From NCBI GenBank assembly GCA_008363385.1, contig RHKY01000027.1, positions 39,319-103,318 of the forward strand: a stretch of 64,000 nt of DNA. Direction: 5' to 3'. Source of the stretch: Acidobacteriota bacterium. Its GTDB lineage: Bacteria > Acidobacteriota > Thermoanaerobaculia > UBA5066. The notes beneath the pieces are model-generated. The model did not search any database. It was not told the DNA's origin and saw only the letters and a program-made list of their open reading frames with translations. A program made the translations under genes and the position numbers. Shown here piece after piece: positions 1 to 8,798 of this stretch (position 1 is the stretch's first letter; every line of letters starts with the position of its first letter).

Positions 1-1
1 G

Positions 2-547
2 GCGCTCGGCACGCGGGACCGGGCGCTCCTCGAGCTCCTCTACGCCACCGGCCTGCGCGTCTCGGAGCTGGTCGGCCTGAACCTCCCCGACGTGGACCTC
101 CCGGCCCGGCAGGTCCGGACGCTCGGAAAGGGGAAGAAGGAGCGGATCGTCCCGTTCGGCGAGCCCGCGGCCGAGGCGCTCCTGGCCTGGCTGGGGGTCC
201 GCGCCTCGCTCCGGGCGGCGGTCCTCCGCTCGGACCGCGACCCGCTCTTCACGAACGCCCGCGGCACCCGGCTGACGGACCGGAGCGTCAGGCGCGTGCT
301 CGACCGGGCCCTCTTCGCCGCGGAGGTGGAGCGCGGCGCCTCCCCGCACAGCCTGAGGCACTCCTTCGCGACGCACCTCCTCTCGGCCGGGGCGGACCTG
401 CGCGTCATCCAGGAGCTCCTCGGCCACGCCTCGCTCGCCACCACGCAGCGGTACACGCACCTCGACGTCGACCGGCTGATGGAGGTCTACCGCAAGGCCC
501 ACCCCAAGGCCCGCGGCGGGGGCTCGGAGGAGGGCGGGGACGGCTGA
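2..547 (+). CDS. xerC: Tyrosine recombinase XerC/XerD, 5'-truncated by window edge
   Basis: The C-terminal 181 residues of a site-specific tyrosine recombinase that resolves chromosome dimers at dif; the family is about 300 residues, so roughly 115 are off the left edge. Visible catalytic-domain landmarks, in order: the first active-site Arg in ATGLRVSEL, the [12 protein letters not shown] beta-hairpin, the HxxR box in [12 protein letters not shown], and [16 protein letters not shown] with the second active-site His and the Tyr nucleophile. The frame is open from base 2. The xerC-hslV-hslU order that follows is a known conserved arrangement (as in the codV-clpQ-clpY locus of Bacillus), which favours XerC over XerD; the residues alone do not separate the two. 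Confidence 0.9.
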   Translation, partial: ALGTRDRALLELLYATGLRVSELVGLNLPDVDLPARQVRTLGKGKKERIVPFGEPAAEALLAWLGVRASLRAAVLRSDRDPLFTNARGTRLTDRSVRRVLDRALFAAEVERGASPHSLRHSFATHLLSAGADLRVIQELLGHASLATTQRYTHLDVDRLMEVYRKAHPKARGGGSEEGGDG

Positions 548-563
548 GCGCCGGGGCGGCGGG

Positions 564-569
564 TAGACT
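564..569 (+). promoter_or_regulatory. Putative -10 box (TAGACT) before hslV
   Basis: TAGACT lies 7 bp before the GTG of hslV and there is no Shine-Dalgarno sequence between them. This spacing would give a leaderless or nearly leaderless hslV transcript. No convincing -35 is visible. Inference from sequence only. Confidence 0.4.
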
Positions 570-576
570 CCCCGGC

Positions 577-1122
577 GTGTCACGGAAACCCGCTTTCTCG
601 CACACCACGGTCCTCTCGGTGAGGCGCGACGGGCGCGTCGCCCTCGGGAGCGACGGGCAGGTCACGATGGGCGCGACCGTCGTCAAGCACGGCGCTTCCA
701 AGATCCGGCGCCTTCACGACGGGAAGGTCCTGGCCGGGTTCGCCGGGTCGACCGCCGACGCCGTCGCCCTCTTCACCCGCTTCGAGCGGAAGCTCGAGGA
801 GTTCCACGGGCAGCTCGAGCGGGCGGCCGTCGAGCTCGCCACCGACTGGCGGACGGAGAAGACGCTCCGCGCCCTCGAGGCGCTCCTCGTCGTGGCCGAC
901 AAGGACGTCTCGCTCCTCCTCTCGGGGAGCGGGGACGTCATCGCCCCCGACGACGGGGTCCTCGCCGTCGGCTCGGGAGGGCCCTACGCGGCCGCCGCGG
1001 CGCGAGCGCTCCTCCTCCACTCGTCGCTGCCGGCCGAGAGGGTCGTCGAGGAGGCGCTCCTCATCGCCGCCTCGATCGACGTCTACACGAACGAGCGGAT
1101 CCGCGTGGAGACGCTCCCGTGA
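577..1122 (+). CDS. hslV: ATP-dependent protease HslV, peptidase subunit
   Basis: Threonine peptidase of the HslUV (ClpQY) cytoplasmic protease; HslV forms double hexamers capped by HslU. The 181-residue length is normal. The N-terminal block [20 protein letters not shown] matches the family, and the nucleophile should be Thr10, exposed after removal of a nine-residue propeptide. The [10 protein letters not shown] and [15 protein letters not shown] blocks are typical. The GTG start is the first codon that supplies this propeptide; it has no Shine-Dalgarno and sits just behind a TAGACT box. The gene overlaps hslU by 4 bp (GTGA), so the two subunits should be translationally coupled. Confidence 0.96.
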   Translation: MSRKPAFSHTTVLSVRRDGRVALGSDGQVTMGATVVKHGASKIRRLHDGKVLAGFAGSTADAVALFTRFERKLEEFHGQLERAAVELATDWRTEKTLRALEALLVVADKDVSLLLSGSGDVIAPDDGVLAVGSGGPYAAAAARALLLHSSLPAERVVEEALLIAASIDVYTNERIRVETLP

Positions 1123-2480
1123 GCGAGCGCCCCAAGAGCCCGCCGTCCCCCCGCGACCTGAGGCTGCGCGACCTCTCCCCGCGGCGGATCGTGGCCGAGC
1201 TGGACCGGCACGTCGTCGGGCAGGCAAGGGCCAAGAGGGCCGTGGCGATCGCGCTGCGGGACCGCTGGCGGCGCCAGCGCCTGCCCGCCGAGGTGGCCGA
1301 GGAGATCGTCCCGAAGAACATCCTGATGATCGGGCCGACCGGCGTCGGCAAGACCGAGATCGCCCGGCGGCTGGCCCGCCTGGCCGACGCGCCGTTCGTG
1401 AAGGTGGAGGCCTCGAAGTTCACCGAGGTGGGGTACGTCGGGCGGGACGTCGACTCCATCGCCCGCGACCTCGTCGAGGCCGCGGTCCGCCTCGTCAAGG
1501 AGGAACGCCGCTCGCGCGTGATGGTCCGGGCCGCCTCGGCCGCCGAGGAGCGGCTCCTGGACCTCCTCGTCTCCTCCGAGGGGCTCTCGGGGGCCGCCCA
1601 GGAGGGGCGCGAACGGCTCCGGCGCGACCTGCGCGAGGGGCGGCTGGAGACCCGCGAGGTGGAGGTCGAGGTGACCGACGAGCGGACGCCGCAGATCTCC
1701 GTCATGACGCCGCAGGGGGTCGAGGAGATGGGGATCGACCTCCCCGGCCCGTTCGGGAACCTCTTCGGCGGGAAGAAGAAGAAGGTCCGCCTCCCGGTCG
1801 CGGACGCCCGCCCGATCCTCCTCGACCGGGAGGCCGACGCCCTCTCGGACGAGGCCTCGGTCCCGCAGGAGGCGATCCGGCGCGCCGAGGAGGCCGGGAT
1901 CGTCTTCCTCGACGAGATCGACAAGGTGGCGGGGCGGCAGGGGGCGCAGGGCGGGCCCGACGTCTCGCGCGAGGGGGTCCAGCGCGACCTCCTCCCGCTC
2001 GTCGAGGGGACGGTCGTCAAGACGAAGCACGGGAACGTGAGGACCGACCACGTCCTCTTCGTGGCCGCGGGCGCGTTCCACGTCGCCAGGCCCTCGGACA
2101 TGATCCCGGAGCTGCAGGGGCGCTTCCCGATCCGGGTCGAGCTCGACGCGCTGACGGAGGCCGACTTCGTGAGGATCCTCTCCGAGCCCGAGCACGCCCT
2201 GCCCCGGCAGGCCGCCTCGCTCCTCTCGGCCGACGGCATCGACCTGACCTTCGCCGAGGACGGCATCGCCGAGGTGGCGCGCGCGGCGGCCGAGCTGAAC
2301 CGGAACCTGGAGAACATCGGGGCGCGGCGGCTCCACACGATCCTCGAGCGGGTCCTCGAGGAGGTCTCCTTCGCCGGGCCCGACGCCGCCGGGGCGCGGA
2401 TCGTCGTCGACCGCGCCTACGTCGAGCGGGCCCTCTCGGGACTCGTCCGCGACCGCGACCTCTCGCGGTTCGTCCTGTGA
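1119..2480 (+). CDS. hslU: HslU, ATPase subunit of HslUV protease
   Basis: AAA+ unfoldase that feeds substrates to HslV. The 453 residues show the N-terminal [17 protein letters not shown] block, Walker [10 protein letters not shown] (about residue 70), the pore loop GYVGRDV, a charged inserted I-domain (about 120-240), Walker [10 protein letters not shown], a sensor region around [12 protein letters not shown], and the characteristic extreme C-terminus LSRFVL that inserts into HslV. The GTG start overlaps the hslV stop. The downstream lipoprotein again overlaps by 4 bp, so hslV, hslU and the next three genes behave as one transcription unit. Confidence 0.97.
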   Translation: MSERPKSPPSPRDLRLRDLSPRRIVAELDRHVVGQARAKRAVAIALRDRWRRQRLPAEVAEEIVPKNILMIGPTGVGKTEIARRLARLADAPFVKVEASKFTEVGYVGRDVDSIARDLVEAAVRLVKEERRSRVMVRAASAAEERLLDLLVSSEGLSGAAQEGRERLRRDLREGRLETREVEVEVTDERTPQISVMTPQGVEEMGIDLPGPFGNLFGGKKKKVRLPVADARPILLDREADALSDEASVPQEAIRRAEEAGIVFLDEIDKVAGRQGAQGGPDVSREGVQRDLLPLVEGTVVKTKHGNVRTDHVLFVAAGAFHVARPSDMIPELQGRFPIRVELDALTEADFVRILSEPEHALPRQAASLLSADGIDLTFAEDGIAEVARAAAELNRNLENIGARRLHTILERVLEEVSFAGPDAAGARIVVDRAYVERALSGLVRDRDLSRFVL

Positions 2481-3577
2481 GGCGTCTCCTCCCGCTCGCC
2501 CTCGCCCTCCTCGCCGCGGCGTGCGGCAAGAAGCTCCCGCCCCTCCCGCCGCTCGAGGCGATCCCGGCGCGGCCGGAGCCGCTCACGGTCACGCAGCAGG
2601 CCACGGACGTCGTCCTCCGGTTCCCGTTCCCGAGGAAGACCGTCACCGGGGCCCCGCTCGACGGGCTGACGCGGGTCACCGTCCTCCGCGAGCTGGTGCC
2701 GGCGCCCCCCACCGGCGCCCCGCCGGCCCCCCCGGAGGGGCCGGGACGCGAGCGGGAGGAGCGGCTCTTCCTCCAGCGGGCCGAGAGGGTCCAGCGGCTC
2801 GGGCGCGCCGACCTCGACGAGGCGACCGTCGGCTCGGACGTCGTCGTCCGCGACTCGCTCTACGGGCTCTTCGTCGAGCGGCGCCTCGGCCGGGTCTTCG
2901 TCCGGTACGCCGTGACCGCCACGAGGGACCGGAAGGGGACCTCCGACCCCTCCCCGATCGTCTCGATCCGGCCTCTCGTCCCGCCCGGCGCCCCCCGCGA
3001 GCTGACGACGACCGTCGAGGAGGGCCGCGTCTGCCTCGACTGGAAGGAGCCGGTCGAGATGCTCGACGGGTCGACCCCCGTCTCCGCGCCCGCCTACGCC
3101 GTCTACCGGCGCGACGCGGCCGAGGGGCCCGACGGGGTCTTCGAGGAGCCGCTCGGGATGGCCACGCACGGCCCCTTCTTCGTCGACGACTCCGTCGCCC
3201 CGGGCCGGAAGTACGTCTACACCGTCCGGGCCGCGCCGGCGAAGACGACCCCGCTCGTCCTCGGACCGCCTGCCGGGGAGGCCCTGGCCGACACGCGGGA
3301 CGTCTTCCCGCCGAAGGCCCCCGAGGGGCTGACGCTCCTCGCCGAGCCCGAGGGCGTGAGGCTGGTCTGGAACCCGGTCCTCTCGGCCGACCTGGGCGGG
3401 TACCGCGTCTACAGGCGCCCCCCGGGGGGCGGGTGGTCGGTGGCTGCGCCGAAGGTCCAGGAGACGACGTGGTTCGACGGCGGGGCCGCCCCGGGGACGG
3501 CCTGGGGCGTCAGCGCGCTCGACCGCGAGGGGAACGAGAGCCCCCGCGCGGAGGCGGCGCAGGAGGAGCGGAGATGA
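2477..3577 (+). CDS. Lipoprotein with fibronectin type III-like domains
   Basis: A 366-residue exported protein of unknown function. It opens with a hydrophobic signal ending in a lipobox (LLAAAC, Cys16), then a Pro-rich linker. Two or three FnIII-like beta-sandwich units follow; the clearest are around residues 165-270 (PPGAPRELTTTVEEG through YVYTVRAAP) and 275-365 (FPPKAPEGLTLLAEPEG through DREGNESP). GTG start with GTGA overlap with hslU, and its stop overlaps the dapF ATG. A lipoprotein upstream of dapF is seen in other bacteria, but this one is not a recognised named family. Probably anchored to a membrane facing the periplasm. Confidence 0.8.
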   Translation: MRRLLPLALALLAAACGKKLPPLPPLEAIPARPEPLTVTQQATDVVLRFPFPRKTVTGAPLDGLTRVTVLRELVPAPPTGAPPAPPEGPGREREERLFLQRAERVQRLGRADLDEATVGSDVVVRDSLYGLFVERRLGRVFVRYAVTATRDRKGTSDPSPIVSIRPLVPPGAPRELTTTVEEGRVCLDWKEPVEMLDGSTPVSAPAYAVYRRDAAEGPDGVFEEPLGMATHGPFFVDDSVAPGRKYVYTVRAAPAKTTPLVLGPPAGEALADTRDVFPPKAPEGLTLLAEPEGVRLVWNPVLSADLGGYRVYRRPPGGGWSVAAPKVQETTWFDGGAAPGTAWGVSALDREGNESPRAEAAQEERR

Positions 3578-4452
3578 CCGGAGCCGGGAGGGCCTCCTGG
3601 CGGGTCGGCGGCCTGCCGCGGACGTTCACGAAGATGAGCGGGGCGGGGAACGACTTCCTCGTCTTCGGGAGGAAGCTCCCCGTGGGCCCGCGCGAGGCCG
3701 AGACGATCCGGAGGCTCTGCCGGCGCGGGACCGGCATCGGGGCCGACGGGGTCCTCTTCGTGTCGCGGAGGGAGCGGGGCGCAAAGCTCGTGGTCGACCT
3801 CGACTACTTCAACGCCGACGGCGGCCCGGCCCGGTTCTGCGCCAACGGAACGCGGTGCGCGGCGAGGTTCGCGGCGAGGGCCGCGGGTGCGGAGGGGCCG
3901 CTGACGGTGAGGACCGGCTGGGGCGAGATCCCGGCCCAGGTCCGGGAGGACGGCAACGTCACGCTCTCCCTCCCCGAGCCGATCGCCCTCGACCGCGAGG
4001 TCCCCACGTTCGACCCGGCCGGCCGGGTCCTCGAGCCCTCCGCCGCCTTCCTGACCGTCGGCGTCCCGCACCTGGTCGTCTTCGCCGCGGAAGGGGTGGA
4101 GGTCGAGACGCTGGACGTCGCCAGCCTCGGCCCGCCGCTGAGGCGGCATCCCGACCTGCCCAGCGGCGCCAACGTCAGCTTCGTCTCCCTCCGGGGCGCC
4201 TCGCGGCTCTCGGTCCGGAGCTTCGAGAGGGGCGTCGAGGCCGAGACCCTCTCGTGCGGGTCGGGCGTCGTCGCCGCGGCCGTCGTCTCGGGACTGTCGC
4301 GCGGGCGGACGCCTCCCGTCTCCGTGGCGACCCGGTCGGGGAGCGCGCTCGTCGTCGACTTCCGCGTGGAGGGGAGCCTGGCGCGGGACGTCTCCCTCAC
4401 CGGCGACGCCCGGTTCGTCTTCGAGGGGACGCTGACGGAGGAGGCGCTGTGA
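3574..4452 (+). CDS. dapF: Diaminopimelate epimerase
   Basis: Converts LL- to meso-diaminopimelate for lysine and peptidoglycan synthesis. The 292 residues carry the FTKMSGAGNDFLVF start motif, the first catalytic Cys in RFCANGTRCAARF and the second in ETLSCGSGVVAAA, plus the VGVPHLVVF and HPDLPSGANVSFV blocks. The family usually has CGNG around the first Cys; here it is CANG. The ATG at 3574 is preceded by AGGAGGAGCGG and overlaps the lipoprotein stop; the open frame extends much further upstream but is only a shadow of the lipoprotein. It overlaps the next gene by 4 bp. Together with mpl nearby it shows a DAP-type cell wall. Confidence 0.95.
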   Translation: MTGAGRASWRVGGLPRTFTKMSGAGNDFLVFGRKLPVGPREAETIRRLCRRGTGIGADGVLFVSRRERGAKLVVDLDYFNADGGPARFCANGTRCAARFAARAAGAEGPLTVRTGWGEIPAQVREDGNVTLSLPEPIALDREVPTFDPAGRVLEPSAAFLTVGVPHLVVFAAEGVEVETLDVASLGPPLRRHPDLPSGANVSFVSLRGASRLSVRSFERGVEAETLSCGSGVVAAAVVSGLSRGRTPPVSVATRSGSALVVDFRVEGSLARDVSLTGDARFVFEGTLTEEAL

Positions 4453-5213
4453 GGTTCGTCCGGTTCGTGTCGCCGAAGGGCCCGGCCTGGGGACGTGTGG
4501 ACGGGGACCAGGTCCGTCCGCTCTCCGGGGCCCCGTGGGAAGGGACGGACCCCGCGGCCGGGGCCGCGCCGCTCCCGCGGCGCTCGCTCTCGCTCCTGCC
4601 GCCCGTCACCGGGAAGGTCGCGGGGATCGGGCGGAACTACCGCGCCCACGCCGCGGAGCTGGGGAACGAGGTCCCCGCCGAGCCGCTCGTCTTCTGGAAG
4701 CCCTCGACGTCCCTCCTGCCCCACCGCGGCACGGTCCTCGTCCCCCGCGAGTCGGAGCGGGTCGACTACGAGGGGGAGCTCGGGGTCGTCCTGGGCCGGC
4801 GGGTCCGCCGGGCCACGCCCGAGGAAGGGCGGGAGGCGATCCTCGGCCTCGTGCCCGCCCTCGACGTCACGGCCCGGGACCTCCAGAAGAAGGACGGCCA
4901 GTGGTGGAGGGCGAAGGGCTTCGACACCTTCTGCCCCGTCGGCCCGGCGATCGAGACGGCGGCCGACCCCGCGGACCTCCTCCTCGAGACGCTCCTCTGC
5001 GGTGCGGTCGTCCAGTCGGGGCGGACCTCGCTCATGGTCTTCGACGTCGGGACGCTCGTGTCGTGGGTCTCGCGGGCCGTCACGCTCGAGCCCGGCGACC
5101 TGATCCTGACGGGGACGCCGGAGGGCGTGGGGCCGCTCGCCCCGGGTCAGACCGTCGAGGTGAGGATCGAGAAGGTGGGGCGCCTCGCGGTCTCGGTCGC
5201 CCGGGAGTCCTAG
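4449..5213 (+). CDS. Fumarylacetoacetate hydrolase family protein
   Basis: 254 residues, an FAH-fold enzyme of the 2-hydroxyhepta-2,4-diene-1,7-dioate isomerase / acylpyruvate hydrolase type, acting on beta-diketo acids or oxaloacetate-like substrates with a divalent metal. Visible metal ligands and fold markers are GIGRNYRAHAAELG, VDYEGELGVVLGRR (ExE pair), DVTARDLQKKDGQWWRAKGF, and LTGTPEGVGPLAPGQ. The N-terminal 60 residues form the short all-beta leader common in this group. Start GTG overlaps the dapF stop. Its precise substrate cannot be read from sequence, and its place in the hslUV-dapF operon gives no clear clue. Confidence 0.88.
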   Translation: MRFVRFVSPKGPAWGRVDGDQVRPLSGAPWEGTDPAAGAAPLPRRSLSLLPPVTGKVAGIGRNYRAHAAELGNEVPAEPLVFWKPSTSLLPHRGTVLVPRESERVDYEGELGVVLGRRVRRATPEEGREAILGLVPALDVTARDLQKKDGQWWRAKGFDTFCPVGPAIETAADPADLLLETLLCGAVVQSGRTSLMVFDVGTLVSWVSRAVTLEPGDLILTGTPEGVGPLAPGQTVEVRIEKVGRLAVSVARES

Positions 5214-5214
5214 G

Positions 5215-6663
5215 CTAGGCGGTCCGGGAAGCCGCTTCCTCGCGCGCCGAGAGGGCCGAGAGGAGCCTGCCGCAGAAGCCGCCGAAGCTCCCGGAGGACA
5301 TCGCCAGGACGACGTCCCCGGGCGAGAGCCGCGGCAAGAGCGCCGCGACGAGCCCCTCGGCGTCGGGCGCGCTGAGGGTCTCCTTCCCCCTCCGGGCCAG
5401 GGCCTCCGAGAGCGCCCCGGCGTCGAGCGCTCCCGGGCCACCGGCCCGGGCGAGGCGCGCGGCGTGGAAGGGGCGGGCCACGGCGACGGCGTCGGCCCCG
5501 CTCAACGCCTCCTCGTAGTCCGCGGCGAAGTCGGCCCTTCCCGCCGTGATGGAGCGCGGCTCGAAGACCGCCCAGAGGCGGCGCCCCTCGAACCGCCGCC
5601 GAGCGCCGTCCACGGTGGTGGCGACCGCCGTCGGGTGGTGGGCGAAGTCGTCGACCACCGTCACGCCGCCCACCGTCCCCTTCAGCTCGAGCCGGCGGGC
5701 CACGCCCCGGAAGGTCGAGAGTCCCCGGGCGATCTCCCCGGCCGTCAGGCCGAAGGCCCTCCCGACGGCGGTCGCCGCAAGGGCGTTGGCGACGTTGTGC
5801 CGGCCGGCCAGGCGCGTCCGGGCCTCGAGGAGGAGCCGTCCCCTCTCGACGACCTCGAAACGGGCCCCCTCCCCGTCCAGAGTGACTCCCCGTGCCAGAA
5901 GGTCGGTGCCGTTCCGGCCGGAAAGGCCGTACGTGGTGACGGGGGCGGAGGCCGAGCCGAGGACCTCCCGGACGTTCGGGTCGTCGGCGAAGGCCACGAT
6001 CCCCCCGTCCGGTGGGACGATCGCCAGCCCGCGCGAGAAGGCGTCCTTGACCGCCGGGAGGTCGGCGTAGAGGTCGGCGTGGTCGAACTCGACCGACGTC
6101 AGGACGAACGTCCGCGGGGCGTAGTGGAGGAACTTGGGCCCCTTGTCGGCCCAGGAGGTGGAGTACTCGTCTCCCTCGATGACGAACGCCGGGCCGCCCC
6201 CGATGGCGCTCGGCGCCGGGAGGTCCACCGGCTCCCCGCCGATCAGGTAGCCCGGCGCGCGCCCGGCGGAAGCCAGGACCCAGGCCGTCAGCGCGGTCGT
6301 CGTCGTCTTCCCGTGCGTCCCGGCCACGACGACCGGGTGGCGCCCCCCGAGGAACTCCCGCCGGAGCGTCTCGGGCATCGAGGCGACCGGGAGCCCCCGT
6401 TCCAGGGCGGCCACCAGCTCCGGGTTGTCCTTCCCGGCCAGGTTCCCGACGACGACGGCGTCCACGTCGGGGGGGAGGTTGGCGGCGGCGAAGCCCGGGC
6501 GGACCTGGATCCCGAGGGCGGCGATCCGGTCCGACATCGGGGGGTAGAGCGGCAGGTCGGAGCCGAGGACCCGGTCCCCCCGCTCGACGAGGAGGGCGGC
6601 GAGCGGCGCCATCGCCGTCCCGCCGATGGCGATCAGGTAGAAGGTCCGGCGGTTCGCCGACAC
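5215..6663 (-). CDS. mpl: UDP-MurNAc:L-Ala-gamma-D-Glu-mDAP ligase (Mpl)
   Basis: Mur-ligase family enzyme that reattaches recycled murein tripeptide to UDP-MurNAc in the cytoplasm. 482 residues: N-terminal Rossmann-like domain with IAIGGTAMAPLAALL, the P-loop GTHGKTTTTALTAWVL, the EGDEYSTSWADKGPKFLHY motif that separates Mpl from MurC, GRHNVANALAA, and DDFAHHPTAV. The start is GTG at 6663; no Shine-Dalgarno is obvious. It converges on the FAH gene with 1 bp between stops. Presence of mpl implies peptidoglycan recycling. MurC is the main alternative, but the FLHY signature and domain spacing favour Mpl. Confidence 0.9.
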   Translation of the reverse strand: MSANRRTFYLIAIGGTAMAPLAALLVERGDRVLGSDLPLYPPMSDRIAALGIQVRPGFAAANLPPDVDAVVVGNLAGKDNPELVAALERGLPVASMPETLRREFLGGRHPVVVAGTHGKTTTTALTAWVLASAGRAPGYLIGGEPVDLPAPSAIGGGPAFVIEGDEYSTSWADKGPKFLHYAPRTFVLTSVEFDHADLYADLPAVKDAFSRGLAIVPPDGGIVAFADDPNVREVLGSASAPVTTYGLSGRNGTDLLARGVTLDGEGARFEVVERGRLLLEARTRLAGRHNVANALAATAVGRAFGLTAGEIARGLSTFRGVARRLELKGTVGGVTVVDDFAHHPTAVATTVDGARRRFEGRRLWAVFEPRSITAGRADFAADYEEALSGADAVAVARPFHAARLARAGGPGALDAGALSEALARRGKETLSAPDAEGLVAALLPRLSPGDVVLAMSSGSFGGFCGRLLSALSAREEAASRTA

Positions 6664-6732
6664 GGGCGCGGAGTTTGCGTGAGCCGTCCTGGATGGTCAA
6701 CGACGCCAGGGTGGCGGCGGCCTGGACCGCCT

Positions 6733-6738
6733 TATAAT
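6733..6738 (+). promoter_or_regulatory. TATAAT -10 box upstream of first DUF1573 gene
   Basis: A perfect TATAAT in otherwise GC-rich sequence, 45 bp before the GTG of the DUF1573 gene, followed by a good AGGAGG Shine-Dalgarno at about 6772. No clear -35 hexamer is seen 16-18 bp upstream, so activation by a regulator or an alternative sigma factor is possible. Confidence 0.55.
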
Positions 6739-6783
6739 GATGGGTTGGCCGGTCCGATCCCCCGGCCGCACAGGAGGAACCCC

Positions 6784-7857
6784 GTGAACCTTTCCCCGAT
6801 CGGCAGACCCTTCCCCCGGACCCCGTGGGTCGTGGCGGCGGCGACCGTGGCCGCTCTCGGCCTCGCGGCCCCGCTCCTCGCCCAGGAGCCCGCCAAGGCC
6901 CAGGCCCCGGCGAGCGCCGCCCCGAAGCTCGTCCTCGTCGAGGAGACGAAGAACGTCGGGACCGTCGCCAAGGGGGAGGTCATCGAGCAGGACTTCCTCG
7001 TCCGAAACGACGGCAAGGCCGACCTCCACATCACGGACGTCAAGCCGGCCTGCGGCTGCACGGTCTCGAAGTACGACAAGGTGATCAAGCCGGGCGAGAC
7101 CGGCAAGGTCCACCTGACGCTCGACACGAAGGCGTTCCAGGGCCCGATCTCCAAGTCGGCCCTGATCGTCACGGACGACCCGTCGACGCCGCAGGTCACC
7201 GTCTTCCTGTCGGCCTACGTGAAGCCTTACGTCGAGATGCTCCCGTACGGCTTCTTCCGCCTCCAGGGCCTCGTCGGCGAGGAGGTCTCCTCGGAGATCA
7301 CGCTCGCCTCCGACGAGCCCGACTTCAAGGTGACGAAGGTCGAGGCGCCGCACGAGTACCTGTCGGCGTCCTTCGCCGAGGTGGCCGAGAAGGACCGGAT
7401 CGCCGGGAAGGGGGCCCGCCAGTACAAGGTCACCCTGACGGCGTCCAAGTCGACGCCGATGGGGATCCCGCAGGGCGTCGTGCGGGTCCTGACGACCCTG
7501 CCGAAGCAGCCCGAGCTCCAGATCGCCATCAGCGGCAGCATCGTCGACGCGGTGGGCGTCATCCCGAGCCAGGTCACCTTCGGCACCTTCGACCCGAAGG
7601 AAGGGACGATGACGAAGGAGATCGACGTCATCAACCGGAACGCGAAGAACCCGGAGTTCAAGGTCACCGGGGTGGAGAGCACGGTCCCGGCCGTCAAGGC
7701 CGAGGTCAAGCCGATCGACAAGACGCGGGTCAAGGTGGTCCTCTCGGTCGACCCGGGCCTCGCCAAGAAGGGGCCGTTCGACGGAGCCCTGACGATCAAG
7801 ACGAACGACGGGACGAAGAGCGAGCTGAAGGTCGGGCTGAAGGGCGTGGTGCTGTAA
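6784..7857 (+). CDS. DUF1573 exported protein (first paralogue)
   Basis: 357 residues with an N-terminal signal peptide (hydrophobic run about 19-33, cleavage probably after LLAQ). A DUF1573 / ASH-like beta-sandwich follows, with the family signature PACGCTVSKYDKVIKPGETG near residues 90-110. The rest appears to be two further Ig-like beta domains. DUF1573 proteins are periplasmic or surface proteins of unknown function. A strong AGGAGG precedes the GTG; the longer open frame upstream is antisense to mpl. It is a close paralogue of the gene at 8799: both share CGCT, KPYVEXLPXGXXRLQG, VGE and LDKTRVXVVLXVDP-type segments, so the pair arose by duplication. A terminator-like hairpin follows. Confidence 0.85.
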   Translation: MNLSPIGRPFPRTPWVVAAATVAALGLAAPLLAQEPAKAQAPASAAPKLVLVEETKNVGTVAKGEVIEQDFLVRNDGKADLHITDVKPACGCTVSKYDKVIKPGETGKVHLTLDTKAFQGPISKSALIVTDDPSTPQVTVFLSAYVKPYVEMLPYGFFRLQGLVGEEVSSEITLASDEPDFKVTKVEAPHEYLSASFAEVAEKDRIAGKGARQYKVTLTASKSTPMGIPQGVVRVLTTLPKQPELQIAISGSIVDAVGVIPSQVTFGTFDPKEGTMTKEIDVINRNAKNPEFKVTGVESTVPAVKAEVKPIDKTRVKVVLSVDPGLAKKGPFDGALTIKTNDGTKSELKVGLKGVVL

Positions 7858-7863
7858 TGGATC

Positions 7864-7892
7864 GGGAGAACCCGGGTCCGCCGGGTTCTCCC
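7864..7892 (+). terminator. Hairpin after first DUF1573 gene
   Basis: GGGAGAACCC (7864-7873) pairs perfectly with GGGTTCTCCC (7883-7892) around a 9-base loop, starting 7 bp after the stop codon. A second, 7-bp stem (7931-7937 with 7942-7948) follows. No T-run, so it may work as a GC-rich terminator or as an mRNA 3'-end stabiliser. The stem resembles the hairpins of the 86-bp repeats at 9845. Confidence 0.6.
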
Positions 7893-8044
7893 TCGCCGCT
7901 GCGCGGCTCCCTCTCCGCGGCGGTAAGGCGGGCCCGCTTTCGCGGGCCTGCTCCGTTTTCGGGAACCCGGGTCGGTCTCGGCCCGTCGGGCTCGGTGGTA
8001 TTTTGAGGGGGTCCCAAGGACGAGAACCGAAGGGAGGCCTGACC

Positions 8045-8794
8045 ATGAAGTCCACGCCCCGGCTCCTCGCGGCACTCCTCCTCGCGCTCGCCGTGGCCGG
8101 TGTCGCGGCGGCGCAGGAGACGACGCCACCGCCGACGACGACCGCGCCGGCGGCCCCGGTCGCCTTGAAGCCCCACCAGGAGGTCATCAAGCTCTTCCAG
8201 GCCGGCCTGTCCGAGGAGTTCATCAAGCGGAAGATCGAGGCCGAGGGGACCGTCTACGACCTCTCGGTGGACGACATCGTGGCCTGCAAGAACGCCCGCC
8301 TCCCCGAGGGGCTCATCGAGGCGATGATGGCGACGAGGAAGCGGGCCGAGGCCCCGGCCGCCCCTGCCAAGGCCGCCCCGGCTGCCGCGGCGCCGGCCGC
8401 CGCGGCTCCCCCCGCCCCGGCGGGTCTGGCCGCCCAGGCCGACCGGACCTGGGAGGGGATGGTCCGGCGCAACGCCGGGATCGTCCTGTTCAAGAGCCGC
8501 TGGGACGTCGGCACGCTGACGTTCCGCGACGAGAAGCTGATGTGGATGGACGCCGACGAGGAGGGGAAGAACCTGATCATCCCCGGCCGGGGGCTCAAGG
8601 AGCAGTTCCTCACCTGCCTGAAGGGGACCGAGGAGTGCTTCGAGTGGGGGGTCAAGACCGAGGACGGGGAGTACCTCTTCCGGGACGTCTCGTGGGACCG
8701 GGGCGAGAGCAAGAAGCCGACGGAGATCTTCGACTTCATGAAGGCGATCTACCCCGGCCTCCTCGGGGCCCGGTACCCCGCCGACAAGAGGTGA
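8045..8794 (+). CDS. Exported protein with Ala/Pro linker, function unknown
   Basis: 249 residues. Signal peptide (LLAALLLALAVAGVAAAQ), then a short helical domain at about 40-95 containing VIKLFQAGLSEEFIKRKIE and LPEGLIEAMM. That pattern recurs in exported proteins of several environmental phyla, with no known role. A Pro/Ala-rich linker (about 100-135) leads to a C-terminal domain of mixed alpha/beta character with two Cys (LTCLKGTEECFEW). ATG has GGAGG 8 bp upstream. It sits between two DUF1573 paralogues, 4 bp before the second, so it is probably co-expressed and may act with them at the cell envelope. Confidence 0.75.
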   Translation: MKSTPRLLAALLLALAVAGVAAAQETTPPPTTTAPAAPVALKPHQEVIKLFQAGLSEEFIKRKIEAEGTVYDLSVDDIVACKNARLPEGLIEAMMATRKRAEAPAAPAKAAPAAAAPAAAAPPAPAGLAAQADRTWEGMVRRNAGIVLFKSRWDVGTLTFRDEKLMWMDADEEGKNLIIPGRGLKEQFLTCLKGTEECFEWGVKTEDGEYLFRDVSWDRGESKKPTEIFDFMKAIYPGLLGARYPADKR

Positions 8795-8798
8795 GCCG

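Noticed and set aside
2521-3573. Long open frame upstream of dapF
   Set aside because: It is the +1 shadow of the lipoprotein gene: Arg/Gly/Pro-rich, low complexity. The dapF fold begins after ATG 3574, which has a good Shine-Dalgarno.
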